A DNA stretch of 64,000 nt from Actinomadura sp. 6K520 (GTDB lineage Bacteria; Actinomycetota; Actinomycetes; Streptosporangiales; Streptosporangiaceae): contig NZ_SMLC01000001.1 of assembly GCF_004349245.1 (NCBI RefSeq), positions 1 through 64,000 on the forward strand, read 5' to 3'. The notes below the pieces were generated by a model, which worked only from the letters and a program-made list of their open reading frames with translations, was not told where the DNA came from and made no database searches. Positions within the stretch are counted from its first letter, which is position 1; the number at the start of each line of letters is the position of its first letter. This document shows positions 31,094 through 39,016 of the stretch, one piece after another. The position numbers and the translations under genes were made by a program.

Positions 31094-32290
31094 TCAGGAC
31101 ACCGACGCGTACGCGGCGTCCACCAGCCGGTAGGCGCGCAGGTCGCCGGCCGCCATGTCGCTCATCAGGTTCGGCAGGTAGGCGAACGCGAGGCCGGCCT
31201 CGGGGTCGCCGAGCCCGATCGAGCCGCCCGCGCCGGTGTGCCCGAACGCAGAGTCCCGGCTGGCCTTCGGGGTGAAGAACGTCTGGGCGGGACGCATGAA
31301 GCCGAGGCCGAACGAGCTGTCGATGAGCATCGTCCGGTCCGGCCCGGCGACCCTCGGGCGGATCGCCTCCCGCAGGGTCTCCGGGCGCAGGATCCGGCCC
31401 GTGACGAGGTCGCGGTAGAAGGCGGCGAGCGCGGGCGCGGTGGCGAGCATCCCGGCGGACGGCCATCCCGCGCGCAGCACGACCGGGTTGTTGTAGCCGC
31501 CCTTGCCCGGATGCGGGTTGCCTGTCGACCGGTTCATGGTGCTCTGCGGGTCGGTGTACGCGGCGGCCAGGCGGTTGAGGAGGTCGCTGGCCATGGTCCT
31601 GGGGGAGTCGGCGCCGCCGCCCTCCCCCGCGCGGGCGGGGCCGCCGCCCTGGACCCGGCGTCCCGCCGACAGCTTCGCGGCGCGCTCGATCACGTCGTCG
31701 GGGGCGCCGACCCACAGGTCCAGCCCGCCGGCGAACTCGTCCCTGACGAATCCGCCGACCGTCCTGCCCGAGTGGCGCCGGACGATCTCACCGGCGAGCC
31801 AGCCGTAGGTCAGCGCGTGGTAGCCGTGCGTCTCACCGGGCGTCCACTCCGGCTCCTGCGCGGCCAGTTCGGCCGCGAGGGCCGCGGGGTCGGCCGCCTC
31901 CTCCGCCGACACCGGGCGGGCGAACGCGGGCAGGCCGGCCTGGTGGGTCAGCAGGTGCTCGGCGGTCGTGGCCTCCTTGCCCGCGGCGCCGAACTCCGGC
32001 CACCAGGCCGTCACCGGGCCGTCCAACTGGTACAGGCCGCGCTCGGCGAGCAGCAGCGCCGCGGCGGCCGTCACCGCCTTGGTGCAGGAGAACCCGAAGC
32101 AGGGGGTGTCCGGCAGCCACTCGCGCCCGGTGCGCCGGTCGGCGATGCCGCCCCACAGGTCCACGACCTTGCGGCCGCCCGCGTAGACGGCGACGGCCGC
32201 GCCCAGCTCGCGCCCCTCGGCGAAGTTCTCCTCGAACACCTCGCGGACACGGGCGAACGCCGGGTCGCAGTGCCCCTGCACCGTGGTCAT
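31094..32290 (-). CDS. Serine hydrolase, beta-lactamase/EstB fold
   Basis: 398 aa of the class C beta-lactamase-like esterase family. SxxK nucleophile motif FSCTKAVTAAAALLLAERG near residue 68, second-motif Tyr in YHALTYGWLAGEIV, and the third-motif HTGAGGSIGLGDP near 343 replacing KTG. Such enzymes hydrolyse carboxylic esters or peptides and usually not beta-lactams. No signal peptide, so cytoplasmic. Follows endonuclease V after 22 bp but on the same strand upstream of it. Confidence 0.88.
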   Translation of the reverse strand: MTTVQGHCDPAFARVREVFEENFAEGRELGAAVAVYAGGRKVVDLWGGIADRRTGREWLPDTPCFGFSCTKAVTAAAALLLAERGLYQLDGPVTAWWPEFGAAGKEATTAEHLLTHQAGLPAFARPVSAEEAADPAALAAELAAQEPEWTPGETHGYHALTYGWLAGEIVRRHSGRTVGGFVRDEFAGGLDLWVGAPDDVIERAAKLSAGRRVQGGGPARAGEGGGADSPRTMASDLLNRLAAAYTDPQSTMNRSTGNPHPGKGGYNNPVVLRAGWPSAGMLATAPALAAFYRDLVTGRILRPETLREAIRPRVAGPDRTMLIDSSFGLGFMRPAQTFFTPKASRDSAFGHTGAGGSIGLGDPEAGLAFAYLPNLMSDMAAGDLRAYRLVDAAYASVS

Positions 32291-32353
32291 GCGCGCTTCC
32301 TCTCGACGGGAAGCTCCATCGAATCACGTTCTAGGAAGTCCCGCCGAGCCCGG

Positions 32354-34042
32354 TCACGGGCGGCTCAGGTCGTGGGCGGGTTCGGTCACCGGGCTCGCGG
32401 CCCGCTGGACGGGACGGACCCGCCCGAACTCCAGCGTGAAGAGGGCGGCGGCCAGCCAGGCGACATCGAGCCAGGAACGGAAGGCGACGTGGCGAGGCTT
32501 GTAGGACGGGCCGAACTTCCGGTCGAAGAGGAAGAGGGACTCGGCCGCGATCCATGGGTCGAGCAGGTGCAGCGCGCGGTACGCGGCCTGCTCCAGGGTG
32601 GTGCGTTCCCGGGTGTCCAGCAGTGCGCGGAACGGGACGAAGTTCAGCGAGACGACGCCGTGGCCCCGGTCGGCCGCGTACTCGACCATTTCGGCGATGA
32701 GGCGCTCGTTGACGCCGTTCGGCCCGCCCGGGACGCGCCGCATCGCGTCCAGGCTGACGCCCTCGCCGGCGGTGACGTACCGCTGGAAGGCGATCGGCTC
32801 CATGTCCTCGTCGTAGGCGACCGCGACGATCGCCCCCGGGTGGCGTCCGGTGAGGAGCTCGTCGAGGTTCATGGCGAAGCCGCGCTCGGCCGCCCCGCCG
32901 AGCGAGCGGGACGCGACGTCCAGGAGCCGCTCGCGCAGGCCGGCGTCGAGGTCCCGTTCCAGGACGATCCGGGTGGTCACCCCGGCGTTCACGGTGCGCT
33001 GGACCGCCTGGCGGACGTTGCGCATCCGGCGTCCGGACATGCTGAACGCGCCGGGCCGGACCAGTACCTCGTCGCCGTAGCCGATCGAGCGGGCGAGCCC
33101 CCACGCGGGGAGCGCCCCGCCGCTCGCCCCGAGGACGGCGGGCCGCCAGCCGGCGGTCCGGCACCGGGCGAGGAACGACCCGATCGCGTCCGCGTGCGAG
33201 GCCGGGTCGCCGACCGGGTCGCCGCCCGCCACCGCGACGCCGAACAGGACGCGGTAGCCGACCGCGGCCCGCCCGTCCGGGCTGAACGCGTACGCCTTGT
33301 CGCGCCGCAGCGCGAACGGGGCGATGGTGTCCGAGCCGGGGTGGGCGACGAGTCCCGCGACGTGGCGGCGGTCGGCCTCGTCGGCGGGCGGCGGCGCCGG
33401 GGCGGGCGCCAGGAGGATGACCACCAGGACGAGGAGCCCGGCGGCGCCCGCGAGGCCGAGGACGTCCGGCAGCCAGGACGCGCCGTCCATGGGCGCGCCG
33501 GTCGAGCCGAGCCCGCCCGCGACCTGGCCGACCGACCTGGCCGACACGCCGCCGAACAGCAGCGAGCCGGAGACCGCGACGGCGACCAGGAGCGCCCCGG
33601 TCCGCACGGCCGCGCGGACGCGCTCGGGGTGCACGGGGACCGGGAAGCGGCCGCGCTCCAGCCACAGCCCGCCCAGGACGGCCGCGAGCAGCGGCACCCG
33701 CCACGGCTCGCCGTCGCCGGTGAGCGCGGACAGCAGGCCCAGGACGGCCAGCAGGACCAGCCCGCACCAGGCGGCGCGGCGCCGCAGCAGGACACCGCGG
33801 GCGACGATCGCGAGGGCCAGGCCGAGGGCCGCGGCGTGGGCGGGGGCGAGCGGCGCGCCGCCCGTGACGAGGCGTGCGGGCCCGCCGAGCCAGGGCGGAG
33901 CGTGCGCCGGCGTGGGCATCGCGACCAGGGCGGCGACGAGCAGAGTGGCGAGCGCGATGGGCCACACGGGCCGGTCCGGCACGCCGGACGCCGCCGTCCG
34001 TGACGCCTCGCCCGTTCGCACGAAGGACACCTGCACCACCAT
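32354..34042 (-). CDS. MprF-like DUF2156 membrane protein (phosphatidylglycerol lysyltransferase C-terminal domain)
   Basis: About 562 aa. N-terminal half: six or more membrane spans (residues 25-215). C-terminal half: DUF2156/LPG-synthase catalytic-type domain with paired GNAT-like folds (FALRRDKAYAFSPDGRAAVGYRVLFGVAVAGGDPVG, FLFDRKFGPSYKPRHVAF near the end). Relatives transfer lysine or alanine from tRNA to phosphatidylglycerol, lowering membrane negative charge; many actinobacterial members are uncharacterised. No LysRS domain is fused. ATG 34042 has GGGG just upstream; a longer start at 34096 cannot be excluded. Confidence 0.82.
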   Translation of the reverse strand: MVVQVSFVRTGEASRTAASGVPDRPVWPIALATLLVAALVAMPTPAHAPPWLGGPARLVTGGAPLAPAHAAALGLALAIVARGVLLRRRAAWCGLVLLAVLGLLSALTGDGEPWRVPLLAAVLGGLWLERGRFPVPVHPERVRAAVRTGALLVAVAVSGSLLFGGVSARSVGQVAGGLGSTGAPMDGASWLPDVLGLAGAAGLLVLVVILLAPAPAPPPADEADRRHVAGLVAHPGSDTIAPFALRRDKAYAFSPDGRAAVGYRVLFGVAVAGGDPVGDPASHADAIGSFLARCRTAGWRPAVLGASGGALPAWGLARSIGYGDEVLVRPGAFSMSGRRMRNVRQAVQRTVNAGVTTRIVLERDLDAGLRERLLDVASRSLGGAAERGFAMNLDELLTGRHPGAIVAVAYDEDMEPIAFQRYVTAGEGVSLDAMRRVPGGPNGVNERLIAEMVEYAADRGHGVVSLNFVPFRALLDTRERTTLEQAAYRALHLLDPWIAAESLFLFDRKFGPSYKPRHVAFRSWLDVAWLAAALFTLEFGRVRPVQRAASPVTEPAHDLSRP

Positions 34043-34162
34043 CCCCGACCAGAAACCTTCAAGGAGCCCTACCCGGCGGCGGCGTTTCGATGTCACCGAC
34101 CGCTACATGCGGTCACTCGCCGCTACGGACGGCAAGGGGCGGGCGCGGTTAGGCTCGTGGTG

Positions 34163-34618
34163 ATGAAGAGGCTGCTGCTCGTCCACCACACCCCCTCGCC
34201 GTCCGTCCAAGCGATGTTCGAGGCGGTGCGCGCCGGTGCGTCCACCGACGAGGTCGAAGGCGTGGAGGTGGTGGCGCGGGCGGCGCTGGCGGCCTCCGCC
34301 GTGGACGTCCTGGAGGCGGACGGCTACCTCCTGGGCTCGCCGGTGAACCTCGGCTACCTGTCCGGCGCCCTCAAGCACTTCTTCGACCTGATCTACTACC
34401 CGTGCCTGGAGGAGACCGTCCGGCGCCCGTTCGGGGCCTTCCTGCACGGCAACAACGACGCGACCGGCGCGTTGCGCGCGCTGGAGTCGATCACCACCGG
34501 GCTGAAGTGGAAGGCCGTCCAGCCGCCGGTGGTCGTCACCGGCGAGCCCGCCAAGGCCGATCTGGAGTCGTGCTGGGAACTCGGCGCGATCACGGCGGCC
34601 GAGGTCGCCGGTATCTGA
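34163..34618 (+). CDS. Flavodoxin-like NAD(P)H-dependent oxidoreductase
   Basis: 151 aa flavodoxin fold: LLLVHHTPSPSVQAMFEAV binds FMN phosphate at the N-terminus, and DGYLLGSPVNLGYLSGALKHFFD is the second FMN loop. Small quinone/azo-reductase-like or WrbA-like flavoproteins have this form; substrate unknown. Divergent from the DUF2156 gene and 24 bp upstream of the Dabb gene. Confidence 0.85.
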   Translation: MKRLLLVHHTPSPSVQAMFEAVRAGASTDEVEGVEVVARAALAASAVDVLEADGYLLGSPVNLGYLSGALKHFFDLIYYPCLEETVRRPFGAFLHGNNDATGALRALESITTGLKWKAVQPPVVVTGEPAKADLESCWELGAITAAEVAGI

Positions 34619-34642
34619 CGCTCGCGGCGATAGCGTGCCGCC

Positions 34643-34942
34643 ATGAGTGGTTTCCGGCACGTGGTGATGTTCAAGTGGGCCGAGGGGACGACGACGGGCC
34701 AGCAGGAAGAGGTCGCGGCCAGGCTGGGTGAACTGCCCGGCCTCATCGGCGAGATACGGGAGTACAGCATCGGCGTGGACGCCGGCGTGAATCCCGGCGC
34801 GTACGACTTCGTCGTGGTCGCGGACTTCGCCGGGCGCGACGCCTACCTCGCCTACCGCGACCACCCGGCCCATCGTGCGGTGGTCGAGCAGTACATCGCG
34901 CCGATCGTCGCGGAGCGGGCGTCCATCCAGTACGAGGCGTAG
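34643..34942 (+). CDS. Dabb-family (stress-responsive alpha/beta-barrel) protein
   Basis: 99 aa. Starts FRHVVMFKWAEGTT and ends VVEQYIAPIVAERASIQYEA, matching the Dabb ferredoxin-like dimeric barrel. Members are often unlinked stress proteins or small cyclases; role unknown. Likely co-transcribed with the flavodoxin-like gene 24 bp upstream. Confidence 0.88.
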   Translation: MSGFRHVVMFKWAEGTTTGQQEEVAARLGELPGLIGEIREYSIGVDAGVNPGAYDFVVVADFAGRDAYLAYRDHPAHRAVVEQYIAPIVAERASIQYEA

Positions 34943-34972
34943 GCGGGTTCTGCCGAAAGGGAGACGTAACCG

Positions 34973-34986
34973 AGCAAGCGCTTGTG
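34973..34986. promoter_or_regulatory. KstR2-type box without an obvious target gene
   Basis: AGCAAGCGCTTGTG matches AnCAAGnnCTTGnT except the last base, and shares the 13-mer AGCAAGCGCTTGT, inverted, with the box at 36316. No gene start lies close on either strand; a TAGCGT hexamer about 24 bp to the right could be a -10. Confidence 0.55.
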
Positions 34987-35063
34987 CGTAGAACGGGTTT
35001 CGGTTAGCGTCGCTGGGACGCCCTCCGGGGACGGATCGCGCCCCGTTCCCGGTGGGCGGCCGG

Positions 35064-35291
35064 TCATCCCCGGCTGCGCACGCTCATGATCTCGTCGCGG
35101 AGCCGCTGCGGAGACGGCGCCTCCAGCAGCCGCGGACCGCCGCGCAGCGGCACCATGGCCCACCAGGATCCGGTGGCCTCACCGAACCAGACGCGCACCC
35201 CGGGGAACTGCTCCTGCAGCCCGCGCGCCGTCGCGGCGCGCATCGCCTCCGGTGTGGGCTCGTCGCGGCCGGCGCCCCCGTGAGCCGTCAC
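35064..35291 (-). CDS. Small protein of unknown function, 75 aa
   Basis: Helical start (PTPEAMRAATARGLQEQFPGVRVWFGEATGSWWAMVPL) and a short basic end (SPQRLRDEIMSVRSRG). GTG start. The pattern of hydrophobic beta strands with Trp pairs looks like a genuine small actinomycete protein, but no family is recognised. Confidence 0.6.
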   Translation of the reverse strand: MTAHGGAGRDEPTPEAMRAATARGLQEQFPGVRVWFGEATGSWWAMVPLRGGPRLLEAPSPQRLRDEIMSVRSRG

Positions 35292-35592
35292 GTCGCCCTC
35301 CCCCCGTAGATCTCCTCGGTAACAGCGTCCCCACGGGCCAAAGCGTCACCCCTACTCGGCAAATAGTGACTAAGCACACTATGGGGGTTAGGGCACGTGC
35401 ACAGTGGGATTCCGCGCCGGTTGTGCCCGAACGGAGGTATTCGCCGAACCGAATTGCCCCGGCATGTCCGTAAAGACGGGTCCCCGGGGATGGCGACGCC
35501 CGGTGGCGAGGTGCGTGATCTTTGCGAAGCGAGTGCCGTGACCATGCACGGTCCCGGCCGCCGACGGACCCGGCCGCGGGGACCCGGGCCGC
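35292..35592. other. Non-coding interval between small gene and KstR2-like gene
   Basis: About 300 bp without a supportable gene. It includes an A+T-richer patch (TACTCGGCAAATAGTGACTAAG at 35352-35373, split here for reference) that may be the promoter of the 75-aa gene, and short C/G-rich inverted repeats near 35548-35592. Nothing else is recognised. Confidence 0.35.
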
Positions 35593-36252
35593 CTAGTGGA
35601 GGTTGATGCCGTCGAACATCACCTTGAGGTAGTGGTCGGCGAGGCCCTGGGCGTCCAGCCTGCCGCCCGGCTTGAACCAGCGGACCGCCACCCAGATGGT
35701 GTCGCGGATCATCCGGTAGGTGAGCTTCGGGTCGAGGTCGTCGCGGAACAACCCCTCCTTCTGGCCCGCGCTCAAGGTGTCGACCCACATCTTCTCGACC
35801 TCGTCCTCGGACTTGTTCAGGTAGGAGAAGCGGTCCATACCCTTGAGGTAGTTCCAGTCGTTCTGCATCACCGTGATCGCGGCCCGGTGCGGCTCCAGGC
35901 TCCCGAACGCGACGCGGACGAGCCCGGCGATGGTGTCGCGCGGGCTTTCGCCCCGGTCGAGCACCGCCTGGTACGACGCCATGATCTCGTTGAAGAAGCT
36001 GGCGAGGATCTCGTCGACGATCGACTCTTTCGAGTCGAAGTGGTGGTAGAGGCTGCCCGAGAGGATGCCGGCCTCGTCGGCGATGTTGCGGACCGTGGTG
36101 GCCTGGAAGCCCTTCTCGGCGAACAGTTCCGCGGCCAGCCTGACCAGGTGCTCGCGCCGTTCCGACGCCAGCGCGGCGGAGCCCTTGCCGCGGCGGCGGG
36201 CACCGCCGGCGCGGGTTCTGGATCGTCCGGAGTCGGCGCTCGTGGTCGTCAC
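35593..36252 (-). CDS. kstR2: KstR2-like TetR repressor
   Basis: 219 aa. HTH region ERREHLVRLAAELFAEKGF, then ATTVRNIADEAGILSGSLYHHF, followed by DSKESIVDEIL, is very close to mycobacterial KstR2, and the C-terminal block KMWVDTLSAGQKEGLFRDDL, then RMIRDTIWVAVRWFKPGG, matches as well. KstR2 represses the genes that degrade the steroid C/D rings and propionate side (HIP-CoA) in response to HIP-CoA. None of those genes is in this window. Upstream lies a perfect AnCAAGnnCTTGnT box, so autoregulation is likely. The N-terminal 30 residues are Arg/Ser rich and extra. Confidence 0.82.
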   Translation of the reverse strand: MTTTSADSGRSRTRAGGARRRGKGSAALASERREHLVRLAAELFAEKGFQATTVRNIADEAGILSGSLYHHFDSKESIVDEILASFFNEIMASYQAVLDRGESPRDTIAGLVRVAFGSLEPHRAAITVMQNDWNYLKGMDRFSYLNKSEDEVEKMWVDTLSAGQKEGLFRDDLDPKLTYRMIRDTIWVAVRWFKPGGRLDAQGLADHYLKVMFDGINLH

Positions 36253-36315
36253 CCTCTCATTATGCCGTGTCGCCCAACCGCTTGCTCGTCGCCCGCACCA
36301 AGGTTACTTGCTGTT

Positions 36316-36329
36316 AACAAGCGCTTGCT
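36316..36329. promoter_or_regulatory. KstR2 box between kstR2-like and HAD genes
   Basis: AACAAGCGCTTGCT fits the KstR2 consensus AnCAAGnnCTTGnT exactly. It lies 64 bp from the kstR2-like start and 39 bp from the divergent HAD gene, so both could respond. Confidence 0.72.
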
Positions 36330-36367
36330 GCATTTCGGTCGCCGCGCGTCCCGCATAGGCTCGGGCC

Positions 36368-36955
36368 ATGCCCGACGTGATCGTTTTCGACCTGTACGGA
36401 GTGATCGCCCGTACCCAGTCCCCCGAGGCGGTGCGGCGGATCGAGAAGATCGCCGGCGATCCGGGCCCCTCGTTCTGGGACGCCTACTGGTCGTGCCGCC
36501 CCTCCTACGACGCCGGCCAGCGGAGCGCCGCCTACTGGGCCGACGTGGCCGGACTCCTCGGCACCACCTTCCCGGACGTCCCGGCCCTCATCGAGGCCGA
36601 CCTGGAGTCCTGGACCGAGGTGGACGACACCATGGTCGCCCTCGTCCACGAACTCGCCGACGAGGGCCGCACCCTCGGGCTCCTGTCCAACATCATCAGC
36701 GACCTGGTGCCCCGCTTCGAGGCCCGCCACGGCGCCGTGCTCGGCCGCTTCGACGCGCTCACCTACTCCTGCCGCATCGGCGTGGCCAAGCCCGACCCCC
36801 GCGCCTACGAGATCTGCGCCGAGCGCCTCGGCGTCCGGCCCTCCGACGTCGTCTTCTTCGACGACAACGAGCGCAACGTCCTCGCCGCCCGCGACACCGG
36901 CATGCGCGCCGAGCTCTTCACCTCCCCGGCCCAGGTCCGCGCCCTCGTCGGCTGA
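36368..36955 (+). CDS. HAD-superfamily hydrolase
   Basis: 195 aa. Motif I VFDLYGVI (second Asp of DxD replaced by Tyr: DLYG), motif II LLSNI, motif III KPDPRAY, motif IV VVFFDDNERNV; cap of the HAD-IA type. The DLYG form of motif I is seen in several haloacid-dehalogenase relatives and lacks the general-acid Asp of phosphatases, so a dehalogenase-like or altered activity is possible. Divergent from the kstR2-like gene across its box. Confidence 0.85.
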   Translation: MPDVIVFDLYGVIARTQSPEAVRRIEKIAGDPGPSFWDAYWSCRPSYDAGQRSAAYWADVAGLLGTTFPDVPALIEADLESWTEVDDTMVALVHELADEGRTLGLLSNIISDLVPRFEARHGAVLGRFDALTYSCRIGVAKPDPRAYEICAERLGVRPSDVVFFDDNERNVLAARDTGMRAELFTSPAQVRALVG

Positions 36956-37003
36956 CGGCCCCCGCCCGCGCCGGGCCGCCACCGCCTGCGCGCCTCCATC
37001 GGG

Positions 37004-38362
37004 TCACTCCTCGGCGCGCATCCGGACGGCGAGACCACGATCCCGGCGGTCCGGGGCGGGGAGGGTGCGGGCGGTGGTGGCCGCGACCAGGAGGAGGGCG
37101 GCGATCGTGGTGAAGGCGTGGCCGTATGTGGTCGTCTGGGGCGTGAGGGGGGCCGTCAGGGTGACCAGTACGGCCAGGCCCAGGGCGGCGCCGGTTTGTT
37201 TGGTGGTGTTCATCAGGCCGGAGGCGGCGCCGGCGTCGTGGGCGGGGACGTTCGAGGTAACGGCCTTGGTGAGCGGGGTGTTGAGGAGGCCGGCGCCGGC
37301 GGAGACGAGGATCGCCGGGCCGAGGATGCCGGTGAGGTAGCCGTCGCCGGGGGCCAGGCGGCTCTGCCAGAGGAAGCCCGCGGCGGCTGTCAGGGCGCCG
37401 ATGGTGATCAAGGTGCGGTCGTCGGTGCGTTCCATCAGGCGGGGCGTGACGTGCAGGGCGACCGCCAGGGTGAGGAGTGTGTGGGGGAGGAAGCCCAAGC
37501 CCGTTTGCAGGGGGCTGTAGTGCAGGACGTTCTGCATGGACAGCGTCAGGAAGTACCACATCGGGTTGAGGCAGGCACCGGCGAGCAGCATCGTCACATT
37601 CCCTACGGCCACTGTGCGGATGCGGAAGAGGTGCAAGGGGAGCAGGGGTGTCTGTGACCGGGATTGCAGGACGGTGAAGGCCACCAGGGCGGCGGCGCCG
37701 AAAGCGAGGGCCGGGACGTTCCAGTCGCGTGTGATGCCGTAAGTGAGGGAGGCGACGCCTGCGGTGGCCAGGACGGCTCCGGGGACGTCCAGGCGCCCGC
37801 GTGGATGCCTGCTGTCCGGCAGCAGGCGGGTGGGCAGGAGGGCCAGCGCGCCGACCGGGACGTTGATGAGCAGGATCCAGCGCCATGACAGGGCGTCGGT
37901 GAGGACGCCGCCGATGAGGTTGCCGGCGGTTCCTCCGGCCAGCCCCACGGCCGTCCAGGCGGCCAGGACGCGCGGGCGCAGGTCCTCCTCGAACGTGGTG
38001 GTGAGAATGGTCAGGGTGGCCGGGGCGAGGACGGCGGCGCCGAGGCCCTGGAAGGCGCGGGCCGCGATGAGGGTCCAGGGGTCCGCGGCGAGTCCGCCCG
38101 CCAGGCTGGCGAGGGTGAAGAGGGCCAGGCCGCCGAGGACGGTGCGGCGCAGGCCGCAGAGGTCGGCGAGGCGGCCGCCGAGCAGGAGGAGCCCGCCGAA
38201 GGTCAGCGCGTAGGCGTTCACGATCCACTGCAGGTCGACCGGGGCGATGCCCAGGTCCGCCTGGACGGACGGCAGGGCGACGTTCACCACGGAGACGTCC
38301 AGGACGACCATGAACTGCGCGGTGCATGCCAGGGCGAGCACCAGCCGCCGGCGCGGTGTCAT
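37004..38362 (-). CDS. MFS drug transporter (DHA2, 14-span type)
   Basis: About 452 aa with 12-14 membrane spans. DHA2 hallmarks: FMVVLDVSVVNVALPSVQADL in span 1, WIVNAYALTFGGLLLLGGRLADLCGLRR (motif A) and GGTAGNLIGGVLTD-like motif C. Proton-driven export of hydrophobic drugs or metabolites. ATG 38362 with GGAGG. Divergent TetR gene and two operators between them indicate inducible efflux. Confidence 0.92.
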   Translation of the reverse strand: MTPRRRLVLALACTAQFMVVLDVSVVNVALPSVQADLGIAPVDLQWIVNAYALTFGGLLLLGGRLADLCGLRRTVLGGLALFTLASLAGGLAADPWTLIAARAFQGLGAAVLAPATLTILTTTFEEDLRPRVLAAWTAVGLAGGTAGNLIGGVLTDALSWRWILLINVPVGALALLPTRLLPDSRHPRGRLDVPGAVLATAGVASLTYGITRDWNVPALAFGAAALVAFTVLQSRSQTPLLPLHLFRIRTVAVGNVTMLLAGACLNPMWYFLTLSMQNVLHYSPLQTGLGFLPHTLLTLAVALHVTPRLMERTDDRTLITIGALTAAAGFLWQSRLAPGDGYLTGILGPAILVSAGAGLLNTPLTKAVTSNVPAHDAGAASGLMNTTKQTGAALGLAVLVTLTAPLTPQTTTYGHAFTTIAALLLVAATTARTLPAPDRRDRGLAVRMRAEE

Positions 38363-38375
38363 CCATCCTCCATTG

Positions 38376-38391
38376 TGATACGGCTGTATCA
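38376..38391. promoter_or_regulatory. TetR operator 1 (TGATAC-N4-GTATCA)
   Basis: TGATAC GGCT GTATCA, 14 bp upstream of the transporter start. A second copy lies 19 bp centre-to-centre to the right. Confidence 0.82.
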
Positions 38392-38394
38392 ATA

Positions 38395-38410
38395 TGATAC
38401 GTGTGTATCA
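38395..38410. promoter_or_regulatory. TetR operator 2 (TGATAC-N4-GTATCA)
   Basis: TGATAC GTGT GTATCA, 21 bp upstream of the TetR start. Same 6-4-6 geometry as operator 1, so one repressor probably binds both and controls both promoters. Confidence 0.82.
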
Positions 38411-38430
38411 CACACCGGGAGGGATGGAGC

Positions 38431-39006
38431 GTGCCGAGGACCGCCGACCACGACGCGCGCCGCGCGCAGATCATCGACGGGCTCGTCCGGGTGGCCGGGC
38501 GGGACGGGCTGCACGCCGTCACCCTGCGGGCGGTGGCCGGGGAGGCCGGGGTGTCGCTGCGGCTCGTCCAGTACTACTTCGAGAGCAAGGCGCAGCTGAT
38601 GAAGGCGGCGCTGGACCGGCTCGAACGGCAGAGCCACGAGCGGTGGGCGGCGCGGCTGGCGGGGCTGCGGGACCCGTCGCCGCGGGAGGTCGTCGAGGCG
38701 CTGGTCGCCGAGGCGCTGCCCACCGATTCCGAGAGCCGCGTGTTCCACCAGGTCTGGACGTCCTATGCCGTCCTGGCGCTGACCGATCCGTCGCTGGCGG
38801 CCCAGCCGTTCGTGGCGGGGCCCGACCGGCTGGAGCGGCGGCTCACGCGGGTCCTCGCCGGCGCGGGCGTCGCCGGAGACCCGGAGACCGAGGCGGCGCG
38901 GCTGCTCGCGCTCGCGCACGGGCTCGGGACGAGCGTGCTGGTGGGACACCGGAGCCCCGAATCGGCCATGGACATCCTGCGCCACCACCTGGACGAGCTG
39001 TTCTGA
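38431..39006 (+). CDS. TetR-family repressor of the MFS transporter
   Basis: 191 aa. HTH residues 9-55 (AQIIDGLVRVAGRDGLHAVTLRAVAGEAGVSLRLVQYYFESKAQLM); the C-terminal domain resembles BetI/TetR_C_6. GTG 38431 follows GGGAGGG; the 38401 start would fall inside operator 2. Divergent from the exporter with twin operators between, the standard efflux-repressor arrangement. Confidence 0.9.
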   Translation: MPRTADHDARRAQIIDGLVRVAGRDGLHAVTLRAVAGEAGVSLRLVQYYFESKAQLMKAALDRLERQSHERWAARLAGLRDPSPREVVEALVAEALPTDSESRVFHQVWTSYAVLALTDPSLAAQPFVAGPDRLERRLTRVLAGAGVAGDPETEAARLLALAHGLGTSVLVGHRSPESAMDILRHHLDELF

Positions 39007-39016
39007 CCGGCCCTCG

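Noticed and set aside
30830-34003. 1057-codon plus-strand ORF
   Set aside because: Lies opposite endonuclease V, the esterase and the DUF2156 gene, all with clear motifs; low-complexity Arg/Gly/Ala product.
35352-35592. Riboswitch-like element before the KstR2-like gene's 3' side
   Set aside because: Some short repeats are visible but no conserved riboswitch core could be recognised, and no gene starts downstream.
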